Part shown: in pieces, positions 49,130 through 57,460 of the stretch
Position numbering within the stretch: position 1 is the first letter of the stretch
Layout: each line of letters starts with the position of its first letter
Source of the DNA: JACVRN01 sp963715565
GTDB lineage: Bacteria; Acidobacteriota; Blastocatellia; Pyrinomonadales; Pyrinomonadaceae
DNA: 64,000 bases
Direction of reading: 5' to 3'
Assembly (NCBI GenBank): GCA_963715565.1
Contig: OY970256.1
Location: 868,001-932,000, forward strand
The notes under the pieces: generated by a model
What the model saw: the letters and a program-made list of their open reading frames with translations, nothing else
What the model was told of the DNA's origin: nothing
The model's database searches: none
Program-made: the position numbers and the translations under genes

Positions 49130-49696
49130 TTAGCGCACGACGTAGGTTTCGTCGCCGTGTTTGAAATCATCGCGACGGATGGCGTAGAAGACAAGGTCTA
49201 CGTTGTAATGATGCGCCATCCCTTCATATTTCATGCCGAGTTTTTCCATGACGCGCCACGAGCCAGTGTTTTTCGGATTGGCGACCGCCACAATCCTGTC
49301 CAGATTCGTATGGTCATAGATGTAGCGAAGCGCGGCGTGCGCCGCTTCGGTCGTCAGGCCCTTGTTCCAGTAAGGCACATCCAGACCATACAGAAGTTCT
49401 ATCTCCGGCCCCTTCTGTTCAAGAAGCTTGAAGCCTATGTAGCCTATCAGACGGTCTTCATCCTTGAGAATCACGGCCCACTGGCCGAAGCCCTTCTCGC
49501 GCCAGTGCTGGACCAGGCGAGTCATGGCAGCGCGCGCATCGTCGAGCGACGGCTTCCAGTTCGGGTCTATATACTTTACCACTTCCGGGTTATTCCAAAT
49601 ACGATAAACCGGCTCGGCATCTTCGGGGAGGAACATGCGCAGGCGCAGACGTTCGGTCTCTACAAATCCTCCAACGTCGCTCACCATATTAATCAT
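49130..49696 (-). CDS. GNAT-family N-acetyltransferase (RimJ/RimL-like)
   Basis: This protein of about 188 residues begins VETERLRLRMFLPEDAEPVYRIWNNPEVVKYI, typical of RimJ/RimL-type acetyltransferases. It continues with GQWAVILKDEDRLIGYIGFKLL, the acetyl-CoA-binding beta4-alpha3 region WNKGLTTEAAHAALRYIYDH, and IVAVANPKNTGSWRVMEKLGMKYEG. The substrate is unknown; family members acetylate ribosomal proteins, small amines or amino acids. ATG 49696 overlaps the end of pyrG by eight bases; ATG 49687 is an alternative. It is co-transcribed with pyrG. Confidence 0.85.
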   Translation of the reverse strand: MINMVSDVGGFVETERLRLRMFLPEDAEPVYRIWNNPEVVKYIDPNWKPSLDDARAAMTRLVQHWREKGFGQWAVILKDEDRLIGYIGFKLLEQKGPEIELLYGLDVPYWNKGLTTEAAHAALRYIYDHTNLDRIVAVANPKNTGSWRVMEKLGMKYEGMAHHYNVDLVFYAIRRDDFKHGDETYVVR

Positions 49697-51392
49697 CGCC
49701 CGCGACTCCCGCTCTCTCGTGGTCATGTACAAGGGCTTCGGTCTCGCTCGCTTTCTCCATGGAGGTTTCGTTGCGCATGCGGTTTTCGTAGGCCGCGCGC
49801 ACGAACGAAGCAAAGAGCGGGTGAGCCTGCAAGGGTTTTGACTTGTACTCCGGGTGAAACTGGCAGCCCAGAAACCACGGGTGAACCTGCGTGGGCAGCT
49901 CTATAATCTCTACAAACTTTCCGTCGGGCGATTCGCCGCTGATGCGTAAGCCCGCGCGCTCAAGCGTCTCGCGAAACTCCGGGTTAAATTCGTAGCGATG
50001 ACGGTGACGCTCGCTAATCTCTTCCGCACCGCCGTAAACCTCGCGCGCCAGCGAATCCGGCGCAAGCCTGCACGGCCACGCGCCGAGCCGCATTGTGCCG
50101 CCTAACTCTTCCACGTCCACAAGGTCGCGCAGCTTGAAGATGACAGGATACGGCGTGTCCGGATCGAACTCCGTCGAATCGGCGTCCTTTAAACCGCATT
50201 CGTTGCGCGCAAACTCTATCGAGGCCGTCTGCATGCCGAGGCAGATTCCGAAGTAGGGCGTCTTTGTCTTGCGCGCGTAGTGTATGGCTTTAATCATCCC
50301 GGCGACGCCGCGCTTGCCAAAGCCGCCGGGGACGAGGATGGCATCGAAGTCGCGCAGGCGGTCTTCAAAATCATCATTCATCAACTCTTCAGACTCAATC
50401 CAGCGCACGTCCACGCGCAGGTTGTTGGCTACGCCGCCGTGCGTCAGAGCCTCGCGCAAAGACTTGTAGGAATCTTCCAGCTCGACGTATTTGCCGACGA
50501 TGGCGATGGAAGTTTCGCCCGATAAGGGCTCGCGTATGGTGGAGACCAGATCGCGCCAGTGTGAGAGGTCTGTGTGCGGAGCGCGCTCCTGAAGCTGTAG
50601 CGACGAGACGATTAAATCATCTAAGCCCTGCTCGTGAAATGCGAGCGGCACTTCGTAAATCGTGCCGACGTCTTCGGCTGTGATGACGGCGTGTTCTTTG
50701 ACATTACAGAAGAGAGCAATCTTGGAGCGCAAATCGCGCGAGAGCGGTCTATCCGTGCGGCACAATAAAATTTGGGGCGCGATTCCTATCTGCATCAGGT
50801 CGCGCACGCTGTGTTGCGTGGGCTTGGTTTTCAACTCTCCGGCAGCGGCGATGTAGGGCACAAGCGTCACATGGACAAAGAGAGCGTTGCTTGCCCCCTC
50901 TTCGTTTCCCATCTGTCGTATGGCTTCAAGAAAAGGGAGCGATTCGATGTCGCCGACCGTGCCGCCGATTTCGACTATGACGACGTCGGGCTTATCCTTT
51001 TCGGCAACGGCGCGGACGGCGTCCTTGATTTCGTTGGTGATGTGCGGGATGACCTGAATCGTCTTGCCTAGATAATCGCCGCGCCGCTCCTTTTCGATGA
51101 CCGAAAGATAAATGCGCCCGGTCGTCCAGTTGTTGGCCTGCGACAATTGCGCGTGCGTGAAGCGCTCGTAGTGGCCGAGGTCAAGGTCCGTTTCCGCGCC
51201 GTCGTCCGTGACAAAGACTTCGCCGTGCTGGAAGGGCGACATCGTGCCGGGGTCAACGTTGATGTAAGGGTCGAGCTTGATAAGCGCCACTCGAAGCCCG
51301 CGCGCTTCCAGCAAACAGCCTATGGAAGATGCTGCCAATCCTTTTCCCAAACTCGAAACCACGCCGCCCGTGACGAAGATGTATTTAGGCAT
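49689..51392 (-). CDS. pyrG: CTP synthase
   Basis: This 567-residue two-domain enzyme makes CTP from UTP, ATP and glutamine. The N-terminal synthetase opens KYIFVTGGVVSSLGKGLAASSIG and has KLDPYINVDPGTMSPFQHGEVFV and EIGGTVGDIESLPFLEAIRQ. The glutaminase domain (about 300-545) has PGGFGKRGVAGMI, the catalytic cysteine in YFGICLGMQ (about 395), and the His-Glu pair in GCQFHPEYKSKP (about 523). CTP is needed by KdsB, so clustering with the Kdo genes makes metabolic sense. Its start overlaps the small membrane protein gene by eight bases. Confidence 0.97.
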   Translation of the reverse strand: MPKYIFVTGGVVSSLGKGLAASSIGCLLEARGLRVALIKLDPYINVDPGTMSPFQHGEVFVTDDGAETDLDLGHYERFTHAQLSQANNWTTGRIYLSVIEKERRGDYLGKTIQVIPHITNEIKDAVRAVAEKDKPDVVIVEIGGTVGDIESLPFLEAIRQMGNEEGASNALFVHVTLVPYIAAAGELKTKPTQHSVRDLMQIGIAPQILLCRTDRPLSRDLRSKIALFCNVKEHAVITAEDVGTIYEVPLAFHEQGLDDLIVSSLQLQERAPHTDLSHWRDLVSTIREPLSGETSIAIVGKYVELEDSYKSLREALTHGGVANNLRVDVRWIESEELMNDDFEDRLRDFDAILVPGGFGKRGVAGMIKAIHYARKTKTPYFGICLGMQTASIEFARNECGLKDADSTEFDPDTPYPVIFKLRDLVDVEELGGTMRLGAWPCRLAPDSLAREVYGGAEEISERHRHRYEFNPEFRETLERAGLRISGESPDGKFVEIIELPTQVHPWFLGCQFHPEYKSKPLQAHPLFASFVRAAYENRMRNETSMEKASETEALVHDHERAGVAGDD

Positions 51393-51705
51393 CTCGTTCC
51401 TCTCTGTCTGCCTGTGTTGTGTCCTCTGTAGAATCCGGCGCGGTGTCGTTCCCGTCGCCCGACTCCTGTTCGCCGTCGTATAAGCCTTGACGAAAATCCT
51501 GCTGTACGGCCTCGGCGCGTTCCTTTGCGGGGTCGAGCGCTGTCTGAAGCACGCTCAAGCCTGCGCCGAGCATCCCGCGACTCTCGTGCGCGCGTCGCTG
51601 AAACTCTTCTTCAGTCAAAGAGCGCGGCCCGTTGGCGCGCACGATGGCGTAGAAGCCGCCGACCACGATTAGTAGAATTATGCCGAGGCCAATCCAATCG
51701 TTCAT
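51385..51705 (-). CDS. Small single-pass membrane protein between kdsB and pyrG
   Basis: This 106-residue protein has one N-terminal transmembrane helix (MNDWIGLGIILLIVVGGFYAIV). A positively charged hinge (RANGPRSLTEEEFQRRAHES) and a helix precede an acidic, disordered tail (GDGNDTAPDSTEDTTQADREERDA). The family was not recognised. Its start overlaps the kdsB stop (ATGA) and its end overlaps pyrG, so it is firmly part of the operon. It could tether or regulate an enzyme of nucleotide-sugar synthesis; this is speculation. Confidence 0.7.
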   Translation of the reverse strand: MNDWIGLGIILLIVVGGFYAIVRANGPRSLTEEEFQRRAHESRGMLGAGLSVLQTALDPAKERAEAVQQDFRQGLYDGEQESGDGNDTAPDSTEDTTQADREERDA

Positions 51706-52565
51706 GGCTGATTCGTCCTCCTCTTTCCGGTTGATACGTCTGCTGAAGAGGGTTTGTTTAACATCAGCGCTCTCACGCGTTCCAAATCTTCAAAGGTGTC
51801 CACGCCGATGGAAGGCTCGTCGGCTTCCACGACCAGAATAGTGACGCCTCGCTCCATGGCTCTTAATTGCTCAAGAGCTTCCAGGCGTTCCAGCTCACTT
51901 TGCGGCCATCCGGCATATTCTAACAAAAAGCTGCGACGGTAAGCATAGAGCCCCGTGTGCTTGCGAAAGCTTTTCAATAGCTCGGGCTCGTTTTGAAGCG
52001 CCGCTTCAAGGCTGCCGTGACGCCTCACGGCATCGCGCGGGTACGGCACAACCGAGCGCGAAAAGTAGAGCGCCCGCCCGCCTCTGTCCGTCACGACCTT
52101 GACCACGTCCGGGCTCAAAACGTCCGCCGCGTTCTCTATCATTTCCGAAGTCGTGACAATGAGCGCCTCGTCCGCGTTCAAAAGCTCGTCCACGGCCCGC
52201 TCTATGGTGCGTGGGCTGATGAGCGGCTCGTCTCCCTGTACGTTGACGATGATGTCTGCGTCGTCCAGACCGGCAGCGACTTCGGCTAAACGGTCTGAGC
52301 CGCTTGCATGATGGGCGCTGGTCATCATGGCTTCAAAGCCCGCTTCGCGGACAGCGTCCACGATTCGATGGTCGTCCGTGGCGACGATGGCGCGCGTGAT
52401 ATTGCGTGCCGCGAGCGCGCGCTCCACGACCCACAGGATCATCGGGCGTCCATTGATTTCGACGAGGGGTTTTCCGGGGAGTCTGGTCGATTGGTACCGG
52501 GCCGGGATAATCGCCACCGCTTGTGGCCGAAGAGTTGAGGCCGTGTGATTCACGGGATTACACAT
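51702..52565 (-). CDS. kdsB: 3-deoxy-manno-octulosonate cytidylyltransferase
   Basis: This 287-residue enzyme activates Kdo with CTP to CMP-Kdo. Signatures include VAIIPARYQSTRLPGKPLVEINGRPMI (nucleotide-binding loop, residues 17-43), ATDDHRI, SGSDRLAEVA, VNVQGDEPLISP (Mg-binding), YFSRSVVPYPRD and HTGLYAYRRSFLLEY. It is the first gene of the kdsB-(small membrane protein)-pyrG-GNAT stretch. A short extra N-terminus (MCNPVNHTASTLRPQ) precedes the core, and a start a few codons later is possible. It is followed by a four-base overlap with the next gene. Confidence 0.96.
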   Translation of the reverse strand: MCNPVNHTASTLRPQAVAIIPARYQSTRLPGKPLVEINGRPMILWVVERALAARNITRAIVATDDHRIVDAVREAGFEAMMTSAHHASGSDRLAEVAAGLDDADIIVNVQGDEPLISPRTIERAVDELLNADEALIVTTSEMIENAADVLSPDVVKVVTDRGGRALYFSRSVVPYPRDAVRRHGSLEAALQNEPELLKSFRKHTGLYAYRRSFLLEYAGWPQSELERLEALEQLRAMERGVTILVVEADEPSIGVDTFEDLERVRALMLNKPSSADVSTGKRRTNQP

Positions 52566-52599
52566 TATCTTGCCTGTGACCGGGTGTCAATGAAAACAA

Positions 52600-52750
52600 G
52601 GGATGAGGGATGAGGGATGAGGGATGAAAAGCAATGATAAATGCAAAGTGCAAAATGCAGAATTAAAGAAGCTCTTTCTGTTCATTCATCATTTTGCATT
52701 CTGACTTCTGCATTTCTTACTTCATCCCTCATCCCTCATCCCTCATCCCT
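52600..52750. repeat. Nested heptamer hairpins: outer GGGATGA arms, inner AAATGCA arms
   Basis: Outer arms: four GGGATGA units at 52600-52628 and four to five TCATCCC units ending at 52750. Inside lies a complete second hairpin of TAAATGC AAAGTGC AAAATGC units and their complements (CATTTTGCATT, CTGCATTT) with its own loop AAAGAAGCTCTTTCTG. One element therefore sits in the loop of another. It lies between the kdsB start and the cysK promoter. Confidence 0.88.
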
Positions 52751-52753
52751 TAT

Positions 52754-52783
52754 TTGACAGTGTCGCGCGTGCGAGGCTACCAT
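52754..52783 (+). promoter_or_regulatory. Candidate sigma70-type promoter for cysK
   Basis: TTGACA (52754-52759) is followed after 18 bases by TACCAT (52778-52783), about 72 bases before the cysK ATG. The -35 is perfect and the -10 matches four of six. It begins right after the outer arm of the nested hairpin. Confidence 0.45.
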
Positions 52784-52854
52784 GCTCTTTCCAAAACACT
52801 TATGGCGAGACGCTGTTCCGTTAAAATGAATCTTTTGAGTGGTAAGAAAAGTTA

Positions 52855-53778
52855 ATGGCGCTGGGGATTATCGAGAACATTATTGAACTCGTAGGGAATA
52901 CGCCGCTCCTTCATCTATCACGTTTTTGCAGACCGCCGCTGGCCGACGTCTATGCCAAGCTCGAATACATGAACCCCGGCGGCTCTGTTAAAGACCGCGC
53001 AGCGCTCGGCATGATTCTGGACGCAGAGGAGCGCGGCATCCTGCGCCCCGGCTCGACCATCATCGAGCCGACCGCCGGTAACACAGGCATCGGGCTGGCT
53101 CTAATCGGCGTGGCGCGCGGCTACCGCGTCATTCTCTGTGTGCCGCGCGGCTACTCGCACGAGAAGATGAAGCTCATGGAAGCGCTGGGCGGCGAAATCG
53201 AGTACGTCACCGAAGAGGAAGGCATGCGCGGCGCAATCGAGCGCGCGCGCGTCTTGGCCGATGAGATCAAGGACAGCTTCATCCCGCAGCAGTTTGAGAA
53301 TCCTTCAAACCCCTGCTTTCACGCAGCGACCACCGGGCGCGAAATCATAGACCAGATGGAAGGACGCATCGACGCCGTCGTTATCGGCGCAGGCACAGCC
53401 GGGACTTTCACAGGCGTCACACGCGCCGTCAAAAAGATTAACCCTGACGTATACTGCGTGCTCGTAGAGCCCGAAGGCTCGATTATCGGCGGCGGACCTC
53501 CCGGCACACACAAGGTCGAAGGCATAGGGCAGGCGCAGTTTATACCTAAGAACTGCGACCTTGAGCTGGCCGACGAAATCATCATGATTTACGACGACGA
53601 AGCATTTGCCACGACGCGACGGCTTGCGGAAACAGAAGGCGTGCTGGCCGGCGGCTCATCCGGCGCAGCCGCAGCCGCAGCCTACCGCATCGCCGAACGC
53701 TTAGGCGCTGGCCGCCGCGTCGTCACACTCTTTCCAGACGGCGCAGAGCGTTACATGAGCCAGGGAATTTTTGATTAA
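52855..53778 (+). CDS. cysK: Cysteine synthase family PLP enzyme (CysK/CBS-like)
   Basis: This 307-residue beta-family PLP enzyme forms cysteine from O-acetylserine and sulfide, or cystathionine from serine and homocysteine. PLP-binding Lys46 lies in MNPGGSVKDRAA. The phosphate/substrate loop is EPTAGNTGIGLA (about 72-83), the GAGTAGTFTGV loop lies near 180-190, and GGSSGAAAAAA near the end. Its position next to a cystathionine gamma-lyase/synthase gene suggests the reverse trans-sulfuration role (cystathionine beta-synthase), which sequence alone cannot settle. Length and motifs are complete. Confidence 0.9.
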   Translation: MALGIIENIIELVGNTPLLHLSRFCRPPLADVYAKLEYMNPGGSVKDRAALGMILDAEERGILRPGSTIIEPTAGNTGIGLALIGVARGYRVILCVPRGYSHEKMKLMEALGGEIEYVTEEEGMRGAIERARVLADEIKDSFIPQQFENPSNPCFHAATTGREIIDQMEGRIDAVVIGAGTAGTFTGVTRAVKKINPDVYCVLVEPEGSIIGGGPPGTHKVEGIGQAQFIPKNCDLELADEIIMIYDDEAFATTRRLAETEGVLAGGSSGAAAAAAYRIAERLGAGRRVVTLFPDGAERYMSQGIFD

Positions 53779-53780
53779 GG

Positions 53781-53866
53781 CAAAAGTCAAAATGCAAAGT
53801 GCAAAATGAAAAGAAAGACAATCTTTAATTTATCATTTTGCACTTTGCCTTTTGCATTTTGAATTG
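53781..53866. repeat. Heptamer-array hairpin, AAAATGC family
   Basis: Units AAAAGTC, AAAATGC, AAAGTGC, AAAATGA on the left are matched by CATTTTG, CACTTTG, CATTTTG on the right, with loop AAGAAAGACAATCTTTAA. It lies between cysK and the cystathionine gene, eight bases before the latter's start. Confidence 0.87.
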
Positions 53867-53874
53867 GTGTTTCT

Positions 53875-55017
53875 ATGGGTTTCTCAACAATAGCTATTCA
53901 CGCGGGGCAGGAGCCGGACGAAGCGACGGGCGCGGTCACGGTCCCGATTTACCAGACTTCGACTTACGCGCAGGAAGCTCTTGGCAAGCACAAGGGCTTC
54001 GAGTACGCGCGCACGCACAACCCTACGCGGCTGGCGCTGGAGCGCAACATCGCTGCGCTCGAAGGCGCGCGTTTCGGTTACGCTTTCGCTTCAGGGATGG
54101 CGGCCATTGACGCGACTCTAAGGCTCGTCAAAGCGGGCGAGCACGTCATCGTCTCTGATAACACTTACGGCGGCACGTTCCGGCTCTTTAGCCGCATCCT
54201 GACCAACTACAATCTGGAATTTGATTTTGTAGATACGTCGGATGTCTCGAACGTAGAGGCTGCTATTAAGCCAAACACGAAGATGGTCTTTATAGAGACA
54301 CCTACGAACCCCGTCATGATTGTGTCGGACATGCAAGCCATTTCGGATGTCGCGCACCGCTCGGGCGCGATTGTGGTCTGCGACAATACTTTTATGTCGC
54401 CCTACTTGCAGCGCCCGCTCGAATTTGGCGTTGACATTGTGGTGCATTCCACGACTAAATACCTCAACGGCCATTCGGACGGCGTGGGCGGCATCGTTGT
54501 TTTGAACGACGAAAAGGATGCGGAGTGGCTCGCTTTTGTGCAGAATAGCGCGGGCGCAATCCTCTCGCCCTTTGATTCGTGGCTGGTTTTACGCGGAACA
54601 AAAACGCTCGCCCTGAGGATGGAGCAGCACGACCGCTCGGGCCGCGCCGTGGCCGCTTTTCTGGAGGAGCACCCGAAGGTTCAGAAGATTTATTATCCGG
54701 GGTCGCTCTCGCATCGCCAGCATGAACTGGCTAAGCGCCAGCAGAAGGGCTTTGGCGGGATGGTCGCTTTTGACGTCGGCAGCTTTGAGAATGCGCGAAT
54801 TGTGCTCGAATCTGTTAAGCTATGCACGCTGGCAGAGAGCCTCGGCGGGGTCGAGTCCTTAATTTCGCATCCGGCCACCATGACGCACGCATCAGTCCTG
54901 CCTGAGACGCGCGCGCGTCTGGGCATCACAGAAGGCCTGGTGCGTATCTCTGTCGGGATAGAAGATACGGATGACATTATCGCAGATTTGGATCAAGCTC
55001 TGGCAAAAATACCGTAA
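53875..55017 (+). CDS. Cystathionine gamma-lyase/synthase (Cys/Met metabolism PLP enzyme)
   Basis: This 380-residue enzyme of the Cys/Met PLP family opens GFSTIAIHAGQEPDEATGAVTVPIYQTSTYAQEA. It contains YARTHNPTRLALERNIAALEG and FASGMAAI, and the PLP lysine lies in VVHSTTKYLNGHSDGVGG (about Lys199). LSLGGVESLISHPATMTH-type residues appear as SLGGVESLISHPATMTHASV near the C-terminus. It is either MetB (synthase) or a gamma-lyase; the upstream CBS/CysK-like gene favours trans-sulfuration from homocysteine to cysteine. No Shine-Dalgarno precedes the ATG, where a hairpin stands instead. Confidence 0.9.
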   Translation: MGFSTIAIHAGQEPDEATGAVTVPIYQTSTYAQEALGKHKGFEYARTHNPTRLALERNIAALEGARFGYAFASGMAAIDATLRLVKAGEHVIVSDNTYGGTFRLFSRILTNYNLEFDFVDTSDVSNVEAAIKPNTKMVFIETPTNPVMIVSDMQAISDVAHRSGAIVVCDNTFMSPYLQRPLEFGVDIVVHSTTKYLNGHSDGVGGIVVLNDEKDAEWLAFVQNSAGAILSPFDSWLVLRGTKTLALRMEQHDRSGRAVAAFLEEHPKVQKIYYPGSLSHRQHELAKRQQKGFGGMVAFDVGSFENARIVLESVKLCTLAESLGGVESLISHPATMTHASVLPETRARLGITEGLVRISVGIEDTDDIIADLDQALAKIP

Positions 55018-55096
55018 ATCGTGAATCGTGAATCGTAAATGGACGAGCCGTCTTTTTACGTTTACGATTTACGATTGACGATTTACGATTCACGAA
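55014..55096. repeat. Heptamer-array hairpin, TAAATCG family
   Basis: The left arm GTAAATCGTGAATCGTGAATCGTAAAT and right arm TTTACGATTTACGATTGACGATT are complementary around GGACGAGCCGTC. The stop codon TAA of the upstream gene is part of the left arm, and the right end is six bases before the PP2C start. Confidence 0.87.
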
Positions 55097-55102
55097 CCCT
55101 TT

Positions 55103-56038
55103 ATGATCATAGAGCTTCACGCAAAGTCCGATGTCGGTCGCGTTCGCCGTGGGAACGAGGACAACTTCCTGCTGCTCGATTTGTCGAGCGGAAAATTCTG
55201 GACCGGCACTGACGGCGACGAGACTCCCCCGGAGCTGCGTCGCATAGTGCTCGGCAGCAAGGGAGTCGTGATGGTCGTCTCCGACGGCATGGGCGGCGCG
55301 CTGGCCGGAGACGTCGCCAGCCGCATGGCGGTCGAGAGCGTGCGCGACATGCTCATCGGCAGCGACGAGGATGAAGAAACAGGATGCAGCGACGAGACGC
55401 CGCTGGTCGAATGCCTGCGCCGCGCCACGGGCTACGCCAATCTGGCGATTCACAACAAGAGCCAGGAGGACACTCGATGCAGCGGCATGGGCGCGACCTT
55501 GACGGGCGCTGCCGTCACGGGCGACCTGCTCGATCTGGTTCAGGTCGGTGACAGCCGCGCCTACGTCATACGCAACCATCAAATCAAGCTTGCCACCAAG
55601 GACCAGTCGCTCGTTCAGCAGCTAGTAGACGTCGGCCAGATCAGCGAGGAAGAGGCCGAGACGCACATGTTCCGCAACGTCATCCTTCAGGCTCTGGGCG
55701 CGCAGCGCGAATTGTCGCCCGTGACGGGCCGCCTCCGCATCAGGCGCGACGACATCCTGCTGCTCTGTAGCGACGGGCTTTCCGGCAAGCTGCGCGGCGA
55801 TGACATCAAGCGCATCGTCGAAGAGTCGAAGGGAGATTTGGCCGCCGCCTGTAACGCACTGGTTGACGAGGCCAACAATCGCGGCGGCGAAGACAACATT
55901 ACGGTCGTCCTGGCGCGCTTTACAGGCGACGACCTGGATGCTGCTTCCGACAGCCGCATCACCATCGAGCTGCCGCCGCTTGAAGAAGACACTACGCTCG
56001 GCGATATGAATTCGGACGCGCCCACAGAAATCCCTTAA
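55103..56038 (+). CDS. PP2C-family Ser/Thr protein phosphatase
   Basis: This 311-residue phosphatase opens LHAKSDVGRVRRGNEDNFLLLD (motif 1, metal-binding Asp/Glu). It has VVMVVSDGMGGALAGDVAS (motif 2, DGMGG), GMGATLTGAAV, LVQVGDSRAYVIRN, LATKDQSLVQQLVDVGQI, LLCSDGLSGKL and a final GGEDNITVVLARF. It should remove phosphates placed by Hanks-type kinases such as the one at 46639, in the cytoplasm. The acidic C-terminal tail lacks family features. A hairpin abuts the start with no ribosome site. Confidence 0.95.
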   Translation: MIIELHAKSDVGRVRRGNEDNFLLLDLSSGKFWTGTDGDETPPELRRIVLGSKGVVMVVSDGMGGALAGDVASRMAVESVRDMLIGSDEDEETGCSDETPLVECLRRATGYANLAIHNKSQEDTRCSGMGATLTGAAVTGDLLDLVQVGDSRAYVIRNHQIKLATKDQSLVQQLVDVGQISEEEAETHMFRNVILQALGAQRELSPVTGRLRIRRDDILLLCSDGLSGKLRGDDIKRIVEESKGDLAAACNALVDEANNRGGEDNITVVLARFTGDDLDAASDSRITIELPPLEEDTTLGDMNSDAPTEIP

Positions 56039-56566
56039 GCCTTTCCTTTTTTTCGGAATAAATTCTGATTATTGACAACCGCCGCAGCCATCGGTAACAT
56101 CCGCACGAGTTCTTCAGGAAGCATCGAGTAGAATCGTGATGACGGCTGCTGGCGCGCGAAGCCACTTGCAGTTTTTCACCGCTCGACTCTAGTTCTCTTT
56201 CAAGACGGGGACGCTCTTTTTCTTGCAAAAAAGCACGAGCCCCGCGTCTTCGACTTCAAAACGACCTCTCGCGCTCGTGCCTGGGCTTGTCTGGCTTAAT
56301 TGCCCTGCGATTAGCGACCGTGAAATAGTTTTCTATCTTTACGGCATGTTTTCTGCACAAACCACGAAAGGGACGCGCCATTCAGTCGCCTCGCGTGTGC
56401 GCTGGGAACATTTGGTACGCGCGCACGCGCCTAAGAGAGCGTCTCTAATAAACGGGTTGTGACCCAACCCCCGACCCCATCTGCGCGCTCCATGCGCCCA
56501 CGAGACCTACTGAAAGTTCGGGCATGCTCTCGCGCAGATTGAGATATGAGGAGGAATTAAACCACC
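56039..56566. other. Non-coding gap of 528 bp
   Basis: Between the PP2C gene and the following secreted-protein gene there is no convincing coding sequence. A 79-codon plus-strand frame at 56223 has no ribosome site and a composition unlike a protein. A GAGGAGGAATTAAAC ribosome site for the next gene lies at the end. No known RNA or repeat was recognised. Confidence 0.4.
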
Positions 56567-57379
56567 ATGTTTCGACGTTTAGTAACAAGAAAGCTCATTA
56601 TTTTTCTAGCCTGCTGCGCCGTGGTCAGTGCGCTCGCCCTGCCCACAGCAACACGCACGACGAAGGCGGACGACCTCTCCGGCATAGAGCTGATGCAGGT
56701 CACGCGCGTTGCGCAGGGCGGCGCTGAATACGGAGGGCTTCAATACCTGACGGCCCGCAGCCACGGCTTCGTCAACATCGCTCCGTTCGCAGCCGTCGGC
56801 CTTGGCGGCGGCATCGGAGCCACCGGACAGGTCGAAGTCCAGGTCAGCATCACGGACTATCAGGACCGCGATCTGCGTCGCCGTCTGGACGTGAGCCCGA
56901 CCGGCCCTGTGATGGGGGGACAGACCTTCCTCGTCTACACGGGGACAGAGGGCGGCGGTATGTTCCTCGGCAACCTCTTTCGCGTCTCGGACGTCGCGGC
57001 CTCGCGCCAGTGGGCGATGATGGGCTTTGCGACTCTGAACCGCGCGGCGGACGGAAACCTGCCCTCCCGGCGTATGCCCGACGAGAGGTACAACGGTCAA
57101 CCGCACTACGTCGTCGAAGTCCCCTTCAACCCGAACGACACTGTTCGCTTCTGGATTAACAAGCGGACGTTTTTGATTAGCCGCCTGGTCTCGCGCTACA
57201 ACAGCCGCGTGATGGTGGAAGAGGAGCGCTCGGACTATCGCAAGGTAAGCTGCCTGATGCTGCCCTTCCGCGTCGTCACGAAGCTCTCCGGCCAGCGTCT
57301 CGCAGACCTGAACATTGACTCTTACGACATTCAGACGGCCGTCCCGAGCGCACGCTTTACCATGGTCGCCGGGGAATAA
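56567..57379 (+). CDS. Secreted protein of unknown function, LolA/outer membrane lipoprotein-sorting-like fold
   Basis: This 270-residue protein has a signal peptide (residues 1-33, MFRRLVTRKLIIFLACCAVVSALALP...). The mature part is beta-rich with repeated strands (GGLQYLTARSHGFVNIAPF, GATGQVEVQVSITDYQDRDLRRRLDV, PHYVVEVPFNPNDTVRFWINKRTFLISRLVSRYNSRVMVEEERSDYRKV, MLPFRVVTKLSGQRLADLNIDSYDI). Its C-terminal third resembles the LolA/LppX-like half-barrel. The role is unknown; lipid or lipoprotein binding is a guess. A strong GAGGAGG site precedes the ATG, and a strong terminator follows. Confidence 0.6.
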   Translation: MFRRLVTRKLIIFLACCAVVSALALPTATRTTKADDLSGIELMQVTRVAQGGAEYGGLQYLTARSHGFVNIAPFAAVGLGGGIGATGQVEVQVSITDYQDRDLRRRLDVSPTGPVMGGQTFLVYTGTEGGGMFLGNLFRVSDVAASRQWAMMGFATLNRAADGNLPSRRMPDERYNGQPHYVVEVPFNPNDTVRFWINKRTFLISRLVSRYNSRVMVEEERSDYRKVSCLMLPFRVVTKLSGQRLADLNIDSYDIQTAVPSARFTMVAGE

Positions 57380-57395
57380 AACAAACCGGCATCCA

Positions 57396-57448
57396 AATAA
57401 AAAGGCGCGGCCTGAAACTTTCAAGGTTTCAGGCCGCGCCTTTTTATT
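57396..57448. terminator. Bidirectional intrinsic terminator
   Basis: Perfect 23-bp arms (AATAAAAAGGCGCGGCCTGAAAC and its complement) surround a 7-base loop. A-rich and T-rich flanks provide a T-tract on either strand. It lies between convergent genes, so it should stop transcription from both sides. Confidence 0.92.
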
Positions 57449-57460
57449 CTCTCTAGTCAA

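Noticed and set aside
56223..56462. A 79-codon plus-strand frame in the gap after the PP2C gene
   Set aside because: No ribosome site, no recognisable family and an amino-acid composition unlike its neighbours; treated as chance.
57396..57448. The long perfect hairpin after the 56567 gene considered as another heptamer element
   Set aside because: It has no 7-base period and has the GC stem plus T-tract of an ordinary bidirectional terminator.
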